From the NCBI GenBank assembly GCA_029891345.1, contig CM056993.1:277776016-277840015 (forward strand): DNA of 64,000 nt, written 5' to 3'. A model generated the notes under the pieces. It made no database searches and was not told where the DNA came from. It saw only the letters and a list, made by a program, of their open reading frames with translations. Origin of the DNA: Dryococelus australis. Lineage: Eukaryota > Arthropoda > Insecta > Phasmatodea > Phasmatidae. Below are positions 1 through 13,087 of this stretch, one piece after another (position 1 is the first letter of the stretch; each line of letters opens with the position of its first letter). The position numbers and the translations under genes are program-made.

Positions 1-1203
1 TTAATTTTAAATATGGGCATTTCAAACAAAATGTAGTCTTCGCAAATTTTTGGGAGAAGTTCCATACAGCGGAGATGTTTCCATAACATGTACAATCTGT
101 TTGCAAAGAGTTTTAAAATATGTTTTACAAAAAATGTACACACCGCATATATATTGATAATATACGCTCCTAGAGATCTTGTCTTAAGAAATTCGTGAAG
201 AATGCATTTTGTTTGAAACGCCAATCTTTAAAATTAACGCAGTGAGGCGAAATTTCCTTAACATGAGATTTCCCAATTAAATCTCGCAGCTGCCAGCCGA
301 TAAGCAGTGCCGTTGAAATTTTATAACTAGCCGCTATCTCGCGACTATCTCGCAGCGATAAGTCACATATCCGCTTGGACTATTTCTGACATCGACAAAC
401 AGGCAACGTGTAGCGAGGAAAATGCAAGTCGCGCCACAGGGAGGTCGCGCTGTATTGACACCGCGCCATGTATAGGAACGCTCGGCAAATATCCCGGGAT
501 CAGCGTCCAAGGCTGCGGGCCAAGTCACTTCTGAGACCGACTTTCACGGCAGCGCGCCCTGCCCGAGTTCGAACACAAAGTTTCGCTACATCTTCCCTGT
601 TTTTAACTGATATGAGCTGTGAAGTGCGCTCCACCACCGAAGGCATTCCGATTTCTTATTTTACTGCGATCTGATTACATTTCTCATTTATCGTAGGCTT
701 TTTAAGGCTCGGCATTATCCACTATGTTACATTCTTTCGTTTCCTGATGATTGAAGTTTTGGCGAAGTAAAAATTTAAAATATGCTACTGTGCACAAACT
801 TTTATATGCCTTTCTCTGCAGAACAGGCTGGAAAGGCAAACTATGACTGTAAAATTTAGTCACAGATAGCATAATTTGAATTTTAAAATTCCTGCCTTTT
901 CACAACTACCAGATAACATCTAATAAAAATTTAAACAAAAATATTAAACAAATCCTAAATTGTAAATTTACTGTAGTAATAAATTATTAATAAATACACT
1001 GAAACTAAAATTATGACACGAAAATAAACATTTTCTTCAAAAGAGGTGAAGCTGGGCATTATGGATGACTAGAGGGCATTCTTGGATGAGCACGGCCCAT
1101 CGTAGCCATAAGTGCAAAATAAAATTACTTCACATTATATTCGCATTTTGCTTGCTTGTTTATGCATGAAATGAATGTAGATTGTGGCAGTTTTATAATT
1201 AAA
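1..1203. other. No recognised gene
   Basis: AT-rich sequence with a slightly CG-rich patch at 320-620 that holds two short overlapping frames on opposite strands. Nothing was recognised. Confidence 0.5.
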
Positions 1204-1614
1204 GACTGGTCACGATAAAGTGATCACATTCGAAGTTAACCTTAAAAAAAGTCACTACTCCTACCTGCATATATTTTATCGGGTGCCCTGAGTGACATGT
1301 GCCCAGTTAAGTTGGTAACGATGGATGGAAAAGTAGTTCCCTATCTTAAGGTCGAATGAAAAGTGTTAGGTAAGCATTTATTTAACTTAAATTATTTCAT
1401 ATGCTTTTTTTTTTAATGCACTGAAGTGTAAAAATGAGCAGATTTGTAAAATATTTACATTTCGAATGATATCACAGTTTCACTTTACCGGCGCATGAAT
1501 TAAATTATGACGCCATGACAATTTTAATCTTAAATAAGACAGACGAATACACAACGTTAATATAAGTAGATCTTAAGCAGGGCTTTCAATATTGCTCATT
1601 TTATCGTGCACAGC
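1204..1614 (-). mobile_element. Family A MITE
   Basis: Family A is about 400-430 bp, non-coding, with ends like GGCTGTTCACGGTAAAGTGA and its inverse, usually flanked by TA. This suggests a TA-targeting non-autonomous DNA transposon. This copy is reversed: it starts GACTGGTCACGATAAAGTGA and ends with CTTAAGCAGGGCTTTCAA and TTTTATCGTGCACAGC. Confidence 0.8.
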
Positions 1615-2076
1615 AAATACGTAAAACTACCATAGCTAAATTTTTAAGCCAAACATTAACTAGTATGAGAGTTGTACCAAATTTCTGACAGGATATATTT
1701 TCAAGATTTTTGGTGTCACATCATGACGAACAGGCATCATCAATTATATAGAAGAGTAAACTCGGTGTGACTTATATCCAGTTACTTAATTCTTGACATT
1801 ATTCCGTTCATAAGGCTTTTCCACTTGTAAATAATTTCTGTTCGTTCCACCATTATTGTATATTGTATGCAGACTGGCATACAGCAAAACATATAAGTCC
1901 ATCAATTTTTTTTACATCCCATAGTTCTTCTTTTATTTATTTTTCAATATAAATTGCAATATACGTGAAATATATTCTAATGAATCATAATTATTGTTGA
2001 TATTGGCTTTCACTTCAACCAACGAGTAAAGCTGGTTCCGCAATACAGCAACGTGATGAGTGCCAACGAGCTATAC

Positions 2077-2455
2077 TTACTAAAGATGAGTTAGAACGTT
2101 TATTCGTCTTCTGCGCATGTACCCAAATTTGACAAACCCCAGAGGAACACAACTGTCAAAGTCACATGGTCAACAGAGATGAACGTGTTTGTTTATATGT
2201 TATTTTTTAAATGACAAGCACTATTATATTAATAAAATACTTTTACCAGTTTTAATTCAAACAAACTACATTACAAATTGGCTAGATGAAGTTTAAAAAC
2301 ATCTTAAAATCACTGATTCACTAAGCAATGTTCTAACCTCAAACCCAATACACACCATTTTTGCTAGCTGTATTGGCAGAAGAGAAGTTCGATGTTGGTA
2401 CACGGGAATTGGTTGTGCGCAGCCAGCGTGATCGGTCTACCTCATCTTTAGTCTA
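2077..2455 (+). mobile_element. Family P MITE
   Basis: About 375 bp with ends like TAGACTAAAGATGAGGTAGA. Here the left end is ACTTACTAAAGATGAGTTAG and the right CTACCTCATCTTTAGTCTA. The subterminal TTCGTCTTCTGCGCATGTAC and CAACTGTCAAAGTCACATGG blocks recur in the other copies. Confidence 0.8.
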
Positions 2456-5040
2456 TGATACTGTTGCACAATTGAGCTACGATCTACCGGCGACGCAAGC
2501 CGTCTGTGATAGTGCTGCTATCTATTTAAAGAAGGGTGGAGATTACATTTTTAGACCTCACGAACGTAACAAAAGACACGCGAAAATATTGACACTGTAT
2601 TTTTTAAGTGGGTAGAAGATAAACAAACAAGGCCGTATGAACGCGCGATGAAAGTACGCATTAGCATACAGCGAGTACGAGAGATATATATGACAAAGGA
2701 GAATTATTTAGATGTTTTTAATAAACGATTTTTATGATATTGCCCATGTGTATAGGAAGCCTTGTCTTCTATTTTGTAGACTACAAAATGCAGCAATAAT
2801 AAAAATACAAATTCGAAGACGTTGGCGTGAAAGCGTTTGTAGTCTTCAAAATGTAAACAAACAAGTAGTTCTTATTCTAACGTAAACAAACATTTGTTCT
2901 TCTTCTTCTCCGTCGTCGGATATCGCTTACCGTCGCGACGCCAGAATTTCGCGCAACATACTCATCTCCGACGCACTGCGACAGACTGCAGCTTCATCCT
3001 GATTGGCTGCAGCTCATCGCAACGCATCGCTGTGTTGTGGGACCCGCTCAAGGATCGGTAGACTAAAACTATAATATTACTAAAAAATTATATATGAAAA
3101 GTTAAAGACAATAAAACAATATGACGAGGATTATTCTCACAATTATTAATACTTACAAATTGAATGCTGTTTCGTGATCGCACTAACAGAAATGTCGATT
3201 ACATAAACGTTATTAATAGTTCGTGGTTAAATGAACACTTAAATGAAAATTTGAAAAGGGTATTTGATCCTTAATGCATATCGTTTAACGGACATACTGG
3301 CTTGCTACCAGTAAGGTTGGACAGCGAAATAATAGAAATTTGCAGCATTACTATGGACGATAAAATGTATGGTGTCCTGTTTGTGTAATGTGGTTGCAAT
3401 TGATTTTCACTACGCACCACAATAATGTAACCTAGAATTAAGTATTTTATTAATAAGGCTTTTGGCAATTAAAGCATTTTGGTGAGCGTAAAATATAAAT
3501 TGCTTTAAAATACTAAAGATGCTCTTGGCCTTTATTTCTGCATTGAGTGAATTTTATTAGGCCTACTTTTCTTTTTAGTAACCATATTTTTACAGCATTC
3601 CCTACTGACTGCTTATTGTAAACGACCAGTAATGACTTCTCATTATGTAAGTTAGATTCGGCCGCTTTCTGTTACAGCTGACTGTACGGATATTTGGTTG
3701 TGTTTTCAGCTCTAAGGGTACAGTTAGCTGTAACATGCAAATATTTCTACTCATTATTTCAGAACTCACAAAAAGAAAAAAAAACTCAAATAGACCTATG
3801 TAATTCACTTTTACACTGAAAGGAGTTTTTATTTCGTATACCAAGCAAATTTATTTATCAAGCATTTTTTTTTTTACACAACAATATTTTGTTCATTCAA
3901 ATAATCTGCTCTTGAGCTCCAAACATTCCATTCGTTCCCTTTAATCAAATAAAGTATTTTAAAATAATTTGTTCAGCTAACAATTATCCGGTTCTTGTTC
4001 CTGCATTATCTATATTTAGTACACACGACTAGAATAAGGACGTTCAACTAATCTATTTGAATGCTGTAAACATTATATATACCATGATAAAGTCAAATGA
4101 ATATTTCGTTTGAAGTGAATAAGAATGTCGCCAGCTGGAGTAATCTGATATGTCATTACAGAGTTCACTGCGACGGCAAAACCAGCTTGGTCCAGTACCG
4201 GAATTCATTTGGTTGGCTCTAGAGTAAAAGTCACTTTATTGTCTTTGTTCAAATTTACAACTCGAGAGTTTGTTTACAATATCTGTTTAAATTAAGATAG
4301 TTACAGTGCTGATTAGTGTGTTTATTGGTGCTCAATAATAGCATAAACCGTTCCCTATCAAACAATTTTAACAGAAAACCAAAAACTAAAGCTATAAGAC
4401 GTGAAAATGTTTTACGTTTACGCCATGCTTCAGATATTGCATATAGCCAAAAATATACAGTTTTACAGACACGCACCGTGTGTGGGGTCGCTAAGGCGTA
4501 GTGTGCAGGCGTAAGTGTTCCGGGTTCGAATCTTGGGCCCCCGTTCACTCTTATTTATAATAACAGAAACTCTAATGTACGTACAACTATAAAGATATTT
4601 AATTGCACCAATCAAATCTTACGCGTTTGGGGCACCCAAATAAGAACAAAACAGTAGATAATTTGGTTTCAGCAGCAAAACATTAAGTTGTACCTATCCA
4701 AACAACTTACTTTGGTTGCGCGAAACAAAATTTGATTTTATTCAGTAAAACATTTTTTCTCTGTGCAAAATTATGATCACTAATTTCTAAAATTCAGTTT
4801 ACTATGAATGACATGTATCGCTCAGAGCTGCAGGAATACTTCGATTTATAACAATATAAGTTCTAATTCAGTTGCGGAAATTCCGCAAGAATGATTATAT
4901 TTGATATACTAATATCCTCTGAATTGTTATAAATAGCATTTGGTAGTTTCAATAATCATTCTAGCCTCGTGCAGAGCGAAAATAATATTGCTAGTGATAA
5001 TCAGTGGTCGTTAGCATCTGAAACGACTGACCGGTGAATG
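2456..5040. other. No recognised gene
   Basis: AT-rich DNA. A CG-richer stretch at 2,900-3,060 ends in GGATCGGTAGACTAAAACTA, which resembles a family P terminus. The short frames at 3,271, 3,602 and 4,255 show no protein features. Confidence 0.5.
4475..4552 (+). other. tRNA-like relic
   Basis: GGGGTCGCTAAGGCGTAGTG followed by B-box-like CCGGGTTCGAATCTTG at tRNA distance. There is no clear cloverleaf, so it is probably a SINE head or tRNA pseudogene. Confidence 0.4.
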
Positions 5041-5888
5041 CACTGTAAACATTTTTTTGTACTTTTACAAGAAAAATCCTCGGAAGCCCAGTTGCCAAGA
5101 AGAAAATCCTTTGTAGAACTACAAAACCCTTAAAATTTTAAAATCTGCAGAACATAAGTAGTATTACAAATGATCGGCTTGTATTACTTTAAATGATAGG
5201 CTTGTATTACAACTTACTATCGAGAAGTGGGCATTAAAATATTCTTTATCGTCTAGAAAACAAATGTGATGAATTAACAGCAGCGTATAAGGAAAAGTAT
5301 TATTTAAAAATATATTTCATGGAAAAAAAAAAAGGGTACATCTTGCTAGCACGGCGACTACAGCCCGCATCCCTTGACTTACAAACTTTTGTAGTTATTT
5401 TTGTAATAAATGTATAATATACTATATATAAGTATATAAATATTCGGTTAAGAAGAACACATTTTTTTCCATTCTACGAGTTTTGTGCAAATATTAAACA
5501 TTTGCATTAATATTAACAGTTAATTATTCAAAACTTCACGTGTTTTTAAAATTGTCATCGTCTTATGATTATTTGCGTTTTTTCCCCTTCCAAACTTGGA
5601 TTACATTTCTTTTTACACGCAACTACACTTTACCTCACCCATAGTTTTTTTTCACAAATATCTATTTATGGTTTTACGTCATTGACTGTCCGCCATTTTG
5701 CTTGAGCTCGTGGAAACGGGTCAGTATAGTACAATATAGTACAAACATTTCTTGAAGTCTATTACAAACACGGCTCTTGTAGTTTTACAAACAATTAATT
5801 TTACAAGAAAAATGTTTGTACTGTTAAAAACCTGTGTGAAATTACAAACTATTTCTTAGTAAACCTTACAAAAAATGTTTACTGTATG
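5041..5888. mobile_element. Possible 848-bp DNA element with CACTGTAAACA ends
   Basis: The left end CACTGTAAACATTTTTTTGT is matched in inverse by ACAAAAAATGTTTACTGTA at the right. The sequence inside repeats TTTACAAGAAAAAT near both ends. No target duplication is clear and no protein is encoded. It could also be a chance inverted pair in AT-rich DNA. Confidence 0.45.
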
Positions 5889-5925
5889 TATTGGAAAGTC
5901 AGCATTAGTGCACATCCGTAGAATA

Positions 5926-6300
5926 AATACAAGGTAGACCGATTTTTCGTCTTCTGAGAATATACCCGACACTGACCTTCCCCAAACAGCACAACTGTCG
6001 AAGTCACTCTGTCAACAGTGATGAGCGTGCTTGTTTATACCTACATTTTTAATTAATAAGTACTTTTATACGAATAAAATAATTCTACCAATTTGAATTT
6101 AGTCAAACTGCATTACAAATTGGTTGGAGGAAGTATACAAACATCTCAAAGCTCTAGTTTACCAAACAGTATTCTAACCTCAAATACAATCCACGCCGTC
6201 TTTCGCTATACTTGTTGGCAGAAAAGCAATAAGTTCAATGTGGTGCTAAGGAGACTGATTGTGAGCAGACAGCCAGATCGGCCTACCTCATCTTTAATCC
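5926..6300 (+). mobile_element. Family P MITE, left arm of an inverted pair
   Basis: Left end AAGGTAGACCGATTTTTCGT (outermost bases lost), right end GATCGGCCTACCTCATCTTT. An 80-codon frame (6,093-6,335) lies within it and is not a gene. Confidence 0.8.
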
Positions 6301-6327
6301 ATGTGCACCAGAAAGTACCACCCTTAA

Positions 6328-6706
6328 TAGACTAAAGATGAGGTAGGCCGATCTCGCTGCCTGCGCATAACCAATCTCCGTGTAACAACATTGAACTGCT
6401 TTTCTACCAATACGACTAGCAAAAACGACGTGGATTGGATTTGAGGTTAGAATACGGTTTAGTAAAAAGTGCTTTAAGATATTTTTATACTTCCTCTAAC
6501 CTATTTGTAACATAGTTTGATTAGAATTGAAACTGGTAAAAGTAATTTATTAATATAAAAGTGATTGTTATTTAAACATTAAGATATAAACAAACACTTT
6601 CATCAATGTTGGCCATGTGACTTTGACAGTTGTGTTCCTTTGAGGTAGGCCAATGTTGGGTACATGCGCAGAAGACGAATAAGCGGTCTACCCCATATTT
6701 AGTCTG
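6328..6706 (-). mobile_element. Family P MITE, right arm of an inverted pair
   Basis: Begins TAGACTAAAGATGAGGTAGG and ends TCTACCCCATATTTAGTCT. It is the reverse of the copy that ends 28 bp upstream. Confidence 0.8.
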
Positions 6707-8429
6707 GTTAAGGTTAATTCATTCCAATGTTAGGAACAAAACGAATTTTCTTATGGAAGAGTTTTACATAGGGCAAATTTCCGTGGATAAGTTGTAACAC
6801 CCATAAAAATAGGGTTTTTATGCATACAATAAGTTTACATTATTTTTCCTATTCATATTGGTAGACATATTGTCATGCAAGATTTTATGTAATATTTTTC
6901 ACACATGTCACTTGCATGATTTCAACTGCCTATGTAAATTTTATTTATTTTTATTCATTTTATTTTTCTTAACACGTAAGATTTTTGAAACTTAGATGTA
7001 TAGTGGCAATAATATGTATGTGTAATTTGGATAGGCTAGTTCATTTTTCATTGTGTATTTATTTTTATATACTTTATATTTATTTTTGGTGTGATCTCAA
7101 TTTTGTAAGGGTTTCTACTTTTTATTGTATTATATCTCAGTTCCGAGATCGCGTATTCTTTGGTTTTTCATCATTTAGATCTTTATAAGTGGTTTATGTG
7201 GGTGGTGTGAATAGTTTTGATTCCCATTGGCCCGCAGGTTTAAATCCTTATTGTTGATTGGCTGGAGCTACAGGCCCCTTTGAGCTAGCGTCAGCCTGCA
7301 GAGAGTAGCGCCCTCTTCGCTAGCAGCCTCCAACGACGTCAGACGTAGGGCAGGCCAACCCGTCTGAAGCGGCCGGAGAGGTAGGATTTTAAATTAATTC
7401 GAGGGTGTGTAGAGGTGTCCCTGAACCGAATTTTAAGTAATTTGTAACCAGCAATGGAGCTTGTGCCAATGGTCGCCCATTTGCGAGGTTTAGTTGTGTT
7501 TAGTGGTCTATGTGAGTGTAGAGCGGAGCTCGACACACCTCCACCTTATTCCTGCTACTTCCTGCGAGAGCATCCTGCTTTCAATCCGCTTGGTGATTAA
7601 AAGATAAGTCCTTCACAAAGATCTGACATTCTCATCTGGACATAATTTTATTTACAGTTTGAATCAACTCGGTGTTCGTCAGCGTCAGTACACAAGCGAC
7701 GCCATCTTCACTTTTATAAATACGTAAATTTCCAGCACACATACGCCCACTGCAAGACTTGTGATAAGAGTAGTATCTAGCAGAGCTACACTGTTTAGTG
7801 AAAGCACGATTTGTTTTAAAGTAATATTTACTACAGAGGAAAGTTTTATTTATTTATTTTTGAAACAAGTAAATTCTGACTTTGGCATGCTATGCAACAT
7901 AACCGTAAAGGGGTTCAAATGTGCTAGGCATGACCACTTTTAGCGTAGTTAGGATAGTGTGTTGTCTTTATATATTTTCTCATATTGCCATCAGGGTTTT
8001 TAATTATTACAATGAAAAAAAAAGAAATTAAAAGTAAAATAAATGAAATATATTCAAAGGGCGTATCTGTTTCGTCGTTTTCTCTACTGTAGTGTCAAGT
8101 TAACCTATTTCTTATCCAGTGTTTAACATATGTGTTTACTAGAGTTCTCAATTGTCTGCCTTACTGTGACGTACGCACACAAATGGTGTACGAGCCAAAT
8201 GCTAGTTTCTAGAGGGTGCTAGTGGCAATAAGCTTGTTCCATACCGGCCCAGGACTGCACCGGGCAATTATACAGAGGCAGACTAGGTAAGCTCACATCC
8301 TTTGCCACTGATTTATTGCAAGTCAGCTGTGTAGCCTGGTCACTCAAGTGTTATATGTGTTGTCCCATTGTTGCGTATGTAATCTACAGTGTCCATGAGA
8401 ATGAGAAATATTAATAGGGCATTACAACA
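6707..8429. other. No recognised gene
   Basis: T-rich sequence to 7.2 kb, then a more GC-balanced stretch (7,200-7,570) with two ATTGG words. No coding signal was recognised. Confidence 0.5.
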
Positions 8430-8754
8430 GCATAATATTTCATATTGACACCCTTACGTGGAATGAAAATTAAATGCAAATTCTACACCATACACAGCAA
8501 TAACTTCACAATATTTCATATCGTCGCCCTAACGTGGAGGCATGAACTTGTTCACATAGCAGACAAACATCTACAGCACATTTTTATTTGAATACTAGTG
8601 GTAAGCCCATGACAGTGTTTTTAGTATTGTCACGTGCCTAGAATAGTTACGATGTTACAATTTTTTGTTATCATACAAAGACGGAAAAATAAAATATTGC
8701 ATAGAGATATGTAGGTAATTATGAAATTATGTAAAATTAACTTAACATTGAAGC

Positions 8755-8905
8755 AACTGTGGCCCCATTTTAGATTTTTCTATTCACTGAGCCGCTAAGG
8801 CCCCACTTAGAATCCTAAGTTACTGTGGCCCCACTTGAAATAGTTCTATCCACTATGCCGCTGCGGCCCCACTTAGAATCGCTCTATCCACTGGGCCACG
8901 TAATC
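8755..8905 (-). repeat. Three tandem units, each with a tRNA-like A box
   Basis: On the minus strand the unit CAGTGGATAGAGCGATTCTA...AGTGGGGCC recurs three times at roughly 55-65 bp. Each has an A-box-like core (TGGCCCAGTGGATAGAGC, CGGCATAGTGGATAGAAC, CGGCTCAGTGAATAGAAA). B boxes are absent. Confidence 0.65.
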
Positions 8906-9030
8906 TGATCTTGCTGAAATTTGAACTTGACCTGTATTAGATACTGGGATTCGCTCTGCAAAATTTGAAGAACTTCTATTGAGTTTCAAAGGACTTAGAA
9001 GTATTAAAGACGGACAGACAGAGATCGTCT
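8905..9030 (+). repeat. Decayed LINE-like 3' end
   Basis: Contains TTGAAGAACTTCTATTGAGT and AGACGGACAGACAGAGATCG, wording typical of the 3' ends of insect LINEs with GACGGACAGAC tails. No coding sequence. Confidence 0.35.
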
Positions 9031-9514
9031 CCTTGTATAGTAGGATCATTTTAATAATATTTCATATTGACTATCCCAACGAGGAGGCCTTGTGTGTGTT
9101 CTTCACAGCACCTTATACACTACATTACATATTTTAAAGAAATATAACTATATTTCAAGGTAAGCGCTAGTGTTCGAAAGAGGTCACTTTTAATTAAGAT
9201 TTTAAGCTACGTGAATAATAAGATAGAACTATTTCGCTTATTTAAGTTATTTTATATTTTATTTACGATTATTGCAATTATTTTTGTTTTTTAACGTATA
9301 AAATAGAGAAGATCCGATACACAAGCGACCCTAGCGCTTACCTTGTGGCGAAAAATTTTAGTTGCCAAACTGAAAGCATTGAGCTTCCAACCAGAGTAGA
9401 ATGAACCTTAATCTGTGTTAACGTTTCACGCACAAGTAGAAAAGTGTTGATAGCGAGCTGCACGAAGGAAGTTACATCCAACAAGTCGAACGCATGCACA
9501 CGAAGAGTTATAGG

Positions 9515-9810
9515 TAGAGACCTGCGAGATTTGCGTTATTATTTGGGGACACGTTAGACTTCAAACACATGTACCTTTGCAATACGTTTGTCATTGGATC
9601 ATACTTTATTTGACACGCCCTTAGGTAACTCTGAGCGAGTAAATGAACACTTCACAATTGTACAGCCCAATAACGCGAAGTCCAGTCAAAATAGGAGTGA
9701 CATCACGTCTACGCAGCAGCCAATGGAGAACCGACGCCGTATGGAATTCATATAGCACTGTGAAGTTTACCCTGAATTTAAATAATAACGCAAATTCCGT
9801 AGATTTCTAG
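9515..9810 (+). mobile_element. Family G MITE
   Basis: Family G is about 280-300 bp with ends like TAGAGACC-GCGAAATTTCGC and a conserved interior (CAAACACATGTA, CATTGGATCATA, GACACGCCC). Here the ends are TAGAGACCTGCGAGATTTGC and GCAAATTCCGTAGATTTCTA. Confidence 0.75.
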
Positions 9811-9813
9811 TTA

Positions 9814-10244
9814 TATAGTCCATTCACGGTTACTTCAGTTTTTTCTCAAGCCCTGCTAAAGTTCTACTTCCAGTATATCCCTCTACCTCGTGCTAATTAA
9901 GTTTAACTAAGCCTGGAGAATTACAACAGAGGTACAACGCACCACTTTCGTGCGCGCTCAGTGCAACAGTATTTTGTATAAGGACTATTTCTCACTAGGC
10001 GCTACCCACACATGGGTTTTCTCACTGTCTTTTAGTCAAATTATTTATAAATGAAGCATTATAATTCATGTATGTCATATGAATAACGTTTCAATTTAAC
10101 AGGAAAAAAAAAACTTTTGCGAACACAAGTCTAAAACGCTTGTAATACAGGGCGTATTTGGGAAATAACTAAACACGTCATACATGGAGAGATTTTTGAA
10201 AGGTTTGATTGAAAAAAAGCCGAAGAAACCGTGGATGGACTATA
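9814..10244 (+). mobile_element. Family E MITE
   Basis: Family E is about 420-430 bp with ends like TATAGTCCATTCACGGTTAC and its inverse. Here the left end is followed by CCCTGCTAAAGTTCTACTTC and the right end reads AAACCGTGGATGGACTATA. No coding capacity. Confidence 0.8.
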
Positions 10245-10756
10245 TGTGGGGGACGCGTGTTGTTGGTGCTGCGTCGCTGCCAGTGGGCGGGGTCGTCGAT
10301 GTCTGCTCGCGAAGAGGAACCTGAGAATGCGTGAAGGCGCAGCGGCGAATGTAAATTGGACCGAAGTGATGGCGCAGTTTCTTGTGTCCATTGGGTTCTG
10401 GGCTAGGGGAGGGGGGAGGGGTGTTGTGTAAGCAGGCACTTACAAGGCTGTGACGAGAGGCGCCACTCAAGCTGTGGAAGGGGGCCCTTAGACGCCGCGG
10501 CAAGGTCACCTCGTGGCCCCTGGGTGACCACCACTGACGCCATGTGTACCGTCGCGTCGCTTCGATCTGCAGTGCGCTTGTAACCGGATCTGCTATGCCG
10601 TGAGTGGCTAGTCGTCGGTTCACAATACAGAAAAACGTAGGGACATATCAGAACATAGGACATGGTGACAGAGCATTCACACGACTTGAAATTTCGTGCG
10701 AAATTTATTCGCAATTGAATACTTATGTATTATTTTTAGCGAACCAATTTTGCTAT

Positions 10757-11139
10757 TGGCTTTTCACGGTAAACTGAGCACTTTTGAAAGCCCTGCTTAA
10801 GATTTGCTTGTATGCACGTTGTGTATTCTTCCGCCTTATGTAAAATTAACATTGCCATGCGCCTCATCACTTTATTAATGCGTCTGTCAAGTGAAACTGT
10901 AAAATCGTTTGACAAGTAAATATTTTACAAATCTGCTCATTTTTACACTTCGATGAGTTAAAAATAACAGGAAGCTAAGGAAATGATTTAAGTTAGCACA
11001 AATGGTTTCCTAACACTTTTTATTTGACGTTAAGATGTGGAGCTTTACTGGACGCATATCATTCAGTGTGCCCAAGGTATGAGCAGTAACATTTTTCTAA
11101 AGTTTATTTCTAAAGTGCTCACTTTATAGTGAATCGCCT
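10757..11139 (+). mobile_element. Family A MITE
   Basis: Starts GGCTTTTCACGGTAAACTGA, has the GAAAGCCCTGCTTAAGATTT block, and ends GTGCTCACTTTATAGTGAAT. It has a small internal deletion compared with other copies. Confidence 0.8.
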
Positions 11140-11999
11140 TTACGAATCTGACCTCAATTGCGTGTTGGAAACATAATGTTTTGATTTTAGGTTGTCTTTG
11201 CCCGTTTAAAATGGATTTTAGAAACAGGAGAATAATTTCATATATTTGGCTTTTTTTTCTTTAAATAAATGTTTACTTTGCGATAGTAAATATATGAATA
11301 ACCTATTTTTGCTAGTAAACTGTCGCCTGCTCTGTTTTCTAAATTTATATCTGGCGACATTCCTTGGTTCCTGCAACATTATTGTTCCTCCATTTTAAAG
11401 CAACAATTTTGTTGGACATTTCATACTTCACTCTGTTTGGCTGTAGCCCCATGCGCCCGCATGACAAATGAAACACAATCAATTCCTCTGTATGCATGTG
11501 TCAGGAACTCTCGTGTACGTACACGGCCTGTTATGCACAGTTGTCAATAAATACGTTTGAAAACACAGCGTCAATTGTTGTGCATACGACCGATGTTCTG
11601 TGGTTACTGTTTCGTTTTCAATTCTGAACCAAGCTTTAGAGCTCCGCCACTCTGGCGCACGGGTTGTTTGCAGAGGTTTGGTGCAAAACACGTGATACGA
11701 AAACGGTTTGATATTTTGTGCTGTTGTCTCAACATGAAAAACATTTACGAAACTTTTCGTGCCCAAATACAAATCTCAAGTTTTCATTTCGACTCAGGGC
11801 TATATTTTGGGGCGTAAAATGGCTAAAACGGGTGTTTTTAAACCAGCTATAGCTGCTAACTTCTCTACATAGAACCTTTTCAGTTGTTTTTATTAGCGTG
11901 CCATAAAAATATAGGATCATCGCTGAAAGTCACGTTCAGACGAGTAGCCGACGAGTGACTGTAAGCATATTGAACTGCTTGTGCGTAAAGGTGATGAGG
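11140..11999. other. No recognised gene
   Basis: Three overlapping short frames on both strands (11,479-11,920) have no recognisable protein features. Confidence 0.45.
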
Positions 12000-12426
12000 C
12001 GGGAATGTTAATATCGGAAAAAATTTCGATATTATTTATATCGGATATTTATAAAAGTATAGTTTTACAAAATGATATATCGAAAGAAGAATATCGACTT
12101 TCGGTACATTGGAATACGATATTTTATGTATTATAGTTATTGACAAATGCAAAATTGCTTATAATATTACATGTTGAGAACACGAGGCATTGCAGAAATA
12201 TGTTTTCGTTGTATGTTGCCAAAGTAAACGTAATTTTTAAATTTTATTTTTGTATTCGAAACAGAGCTTAATAAAAGATCATTTTCAAAATGTATGTTTC
12301 CGATACCTAGAAAAAAAATATATTGACTGTGATAAAATATCGTTGAAATATATCGACGGTTTATATCGATATGTCGTTAGTATAATATCGTAATTTCTAT
12401 GTACCGAAACTTTTTCAACATCCCTG
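12000..12426 (+). mobile_element. hAT-type MITE (family D)
   Basis: The ends are CGGGAATGTTAATATCGGAA and the inverse of CAGGGATGTTGAAAAAGTTT. The flanks TGATGAGG (11,992-11,999) and CGATGAGG (12,427-12,434) match at 7 of 8 bases, fitting the 8-bp duplication of hAT elements, and CAGGGATG ends are hAT-like. The interior is AT-rich with repeated ATATCGA words. Confidence 0.75.
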
Positions 12427-12540
12427 CGATGAGGCGAGTGGTAAGTGAATAAGAGTTTATGCGTTTATAAGCATCGAACGATACAGCTCCAGCCATTTAA
12501 CTCTCTGCCTAGCAACAAGGCATCGCAAATCTAGTTTATA

Positions 12541-12943
12541 GGCTGTTCACAGTAAAATGAGCACTTTTGAAAGCCCTGCTTAAGATCTACTTGCATGCAC
12601 GATGTGTATTCCACCGCCTTATGTAAAATTAACGTTGCTATGGGCCTCATCACTTTATTCATGCGTCGGTGAAATGAAAATGTGAAATTATTAAGACACT
12701 AAATACTTTACAGATCTGCATATTTATACACTTGCGATGCACTAAAAAAATAAAAAGTGAAAGAATTAATTTTAAGTTATCACAAATGGTTACCTAACAC
12801 TCTCTTTATTCGACGTTAAGATATGAAACAATTTCCCAGCCAACGTTACCAACTTTACTGCGCCCTTTAAAATATATGCATTCAGGGACAGTGACTTTTT
12901 TCTAAGGTTGATTTCAAAAGTCCTCACTTTAACGTGAATAGCA
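12541..12943 (+). mobile_element. Family A MITE
   Basis: Near-complete copy with both ends (GGCTGTTCACAGTAAAATGA and CTCACTTTAACGTGAATAGC) and the GTTACCAACTTTACTGCG interior. Confidence 0.85.
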
Positions 12944-13087
12944 TTTAACATTATTATAACCTATTTCGAACTCATGTGTGTGTTTCAGCAATGATGTAAA
13001 GATTGTTTATATTAGGTTTTGAACTCAAATTCGCGCTCTCCCATAAAAAAATTTTGTAATTATTCTTTTCATCGTATTTGCGGTATA

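Larger units (their letters stand above)
8430..9100 (+). repeat. Short dispersed repeat (three copies)
   Basis: ATAATATTTCATATTGACAC + CCTTACGTGGA, TATTTCATATCGTCGCCCTA + ACGTGGAGG and ATAATATTTCATATTGACTA + TCCCAACGAGGAGG occur near 8,432, 8,507 and 9,053. Confidence 0.5.

Noticed and set aside
10131-10714. Overlapping frames of 102, 127, 103 and 66 codons
   Set aside because: They overlap on both strands in a GC-rich stretch next to a MITE. None shows a domain or a consistent codon pattern.
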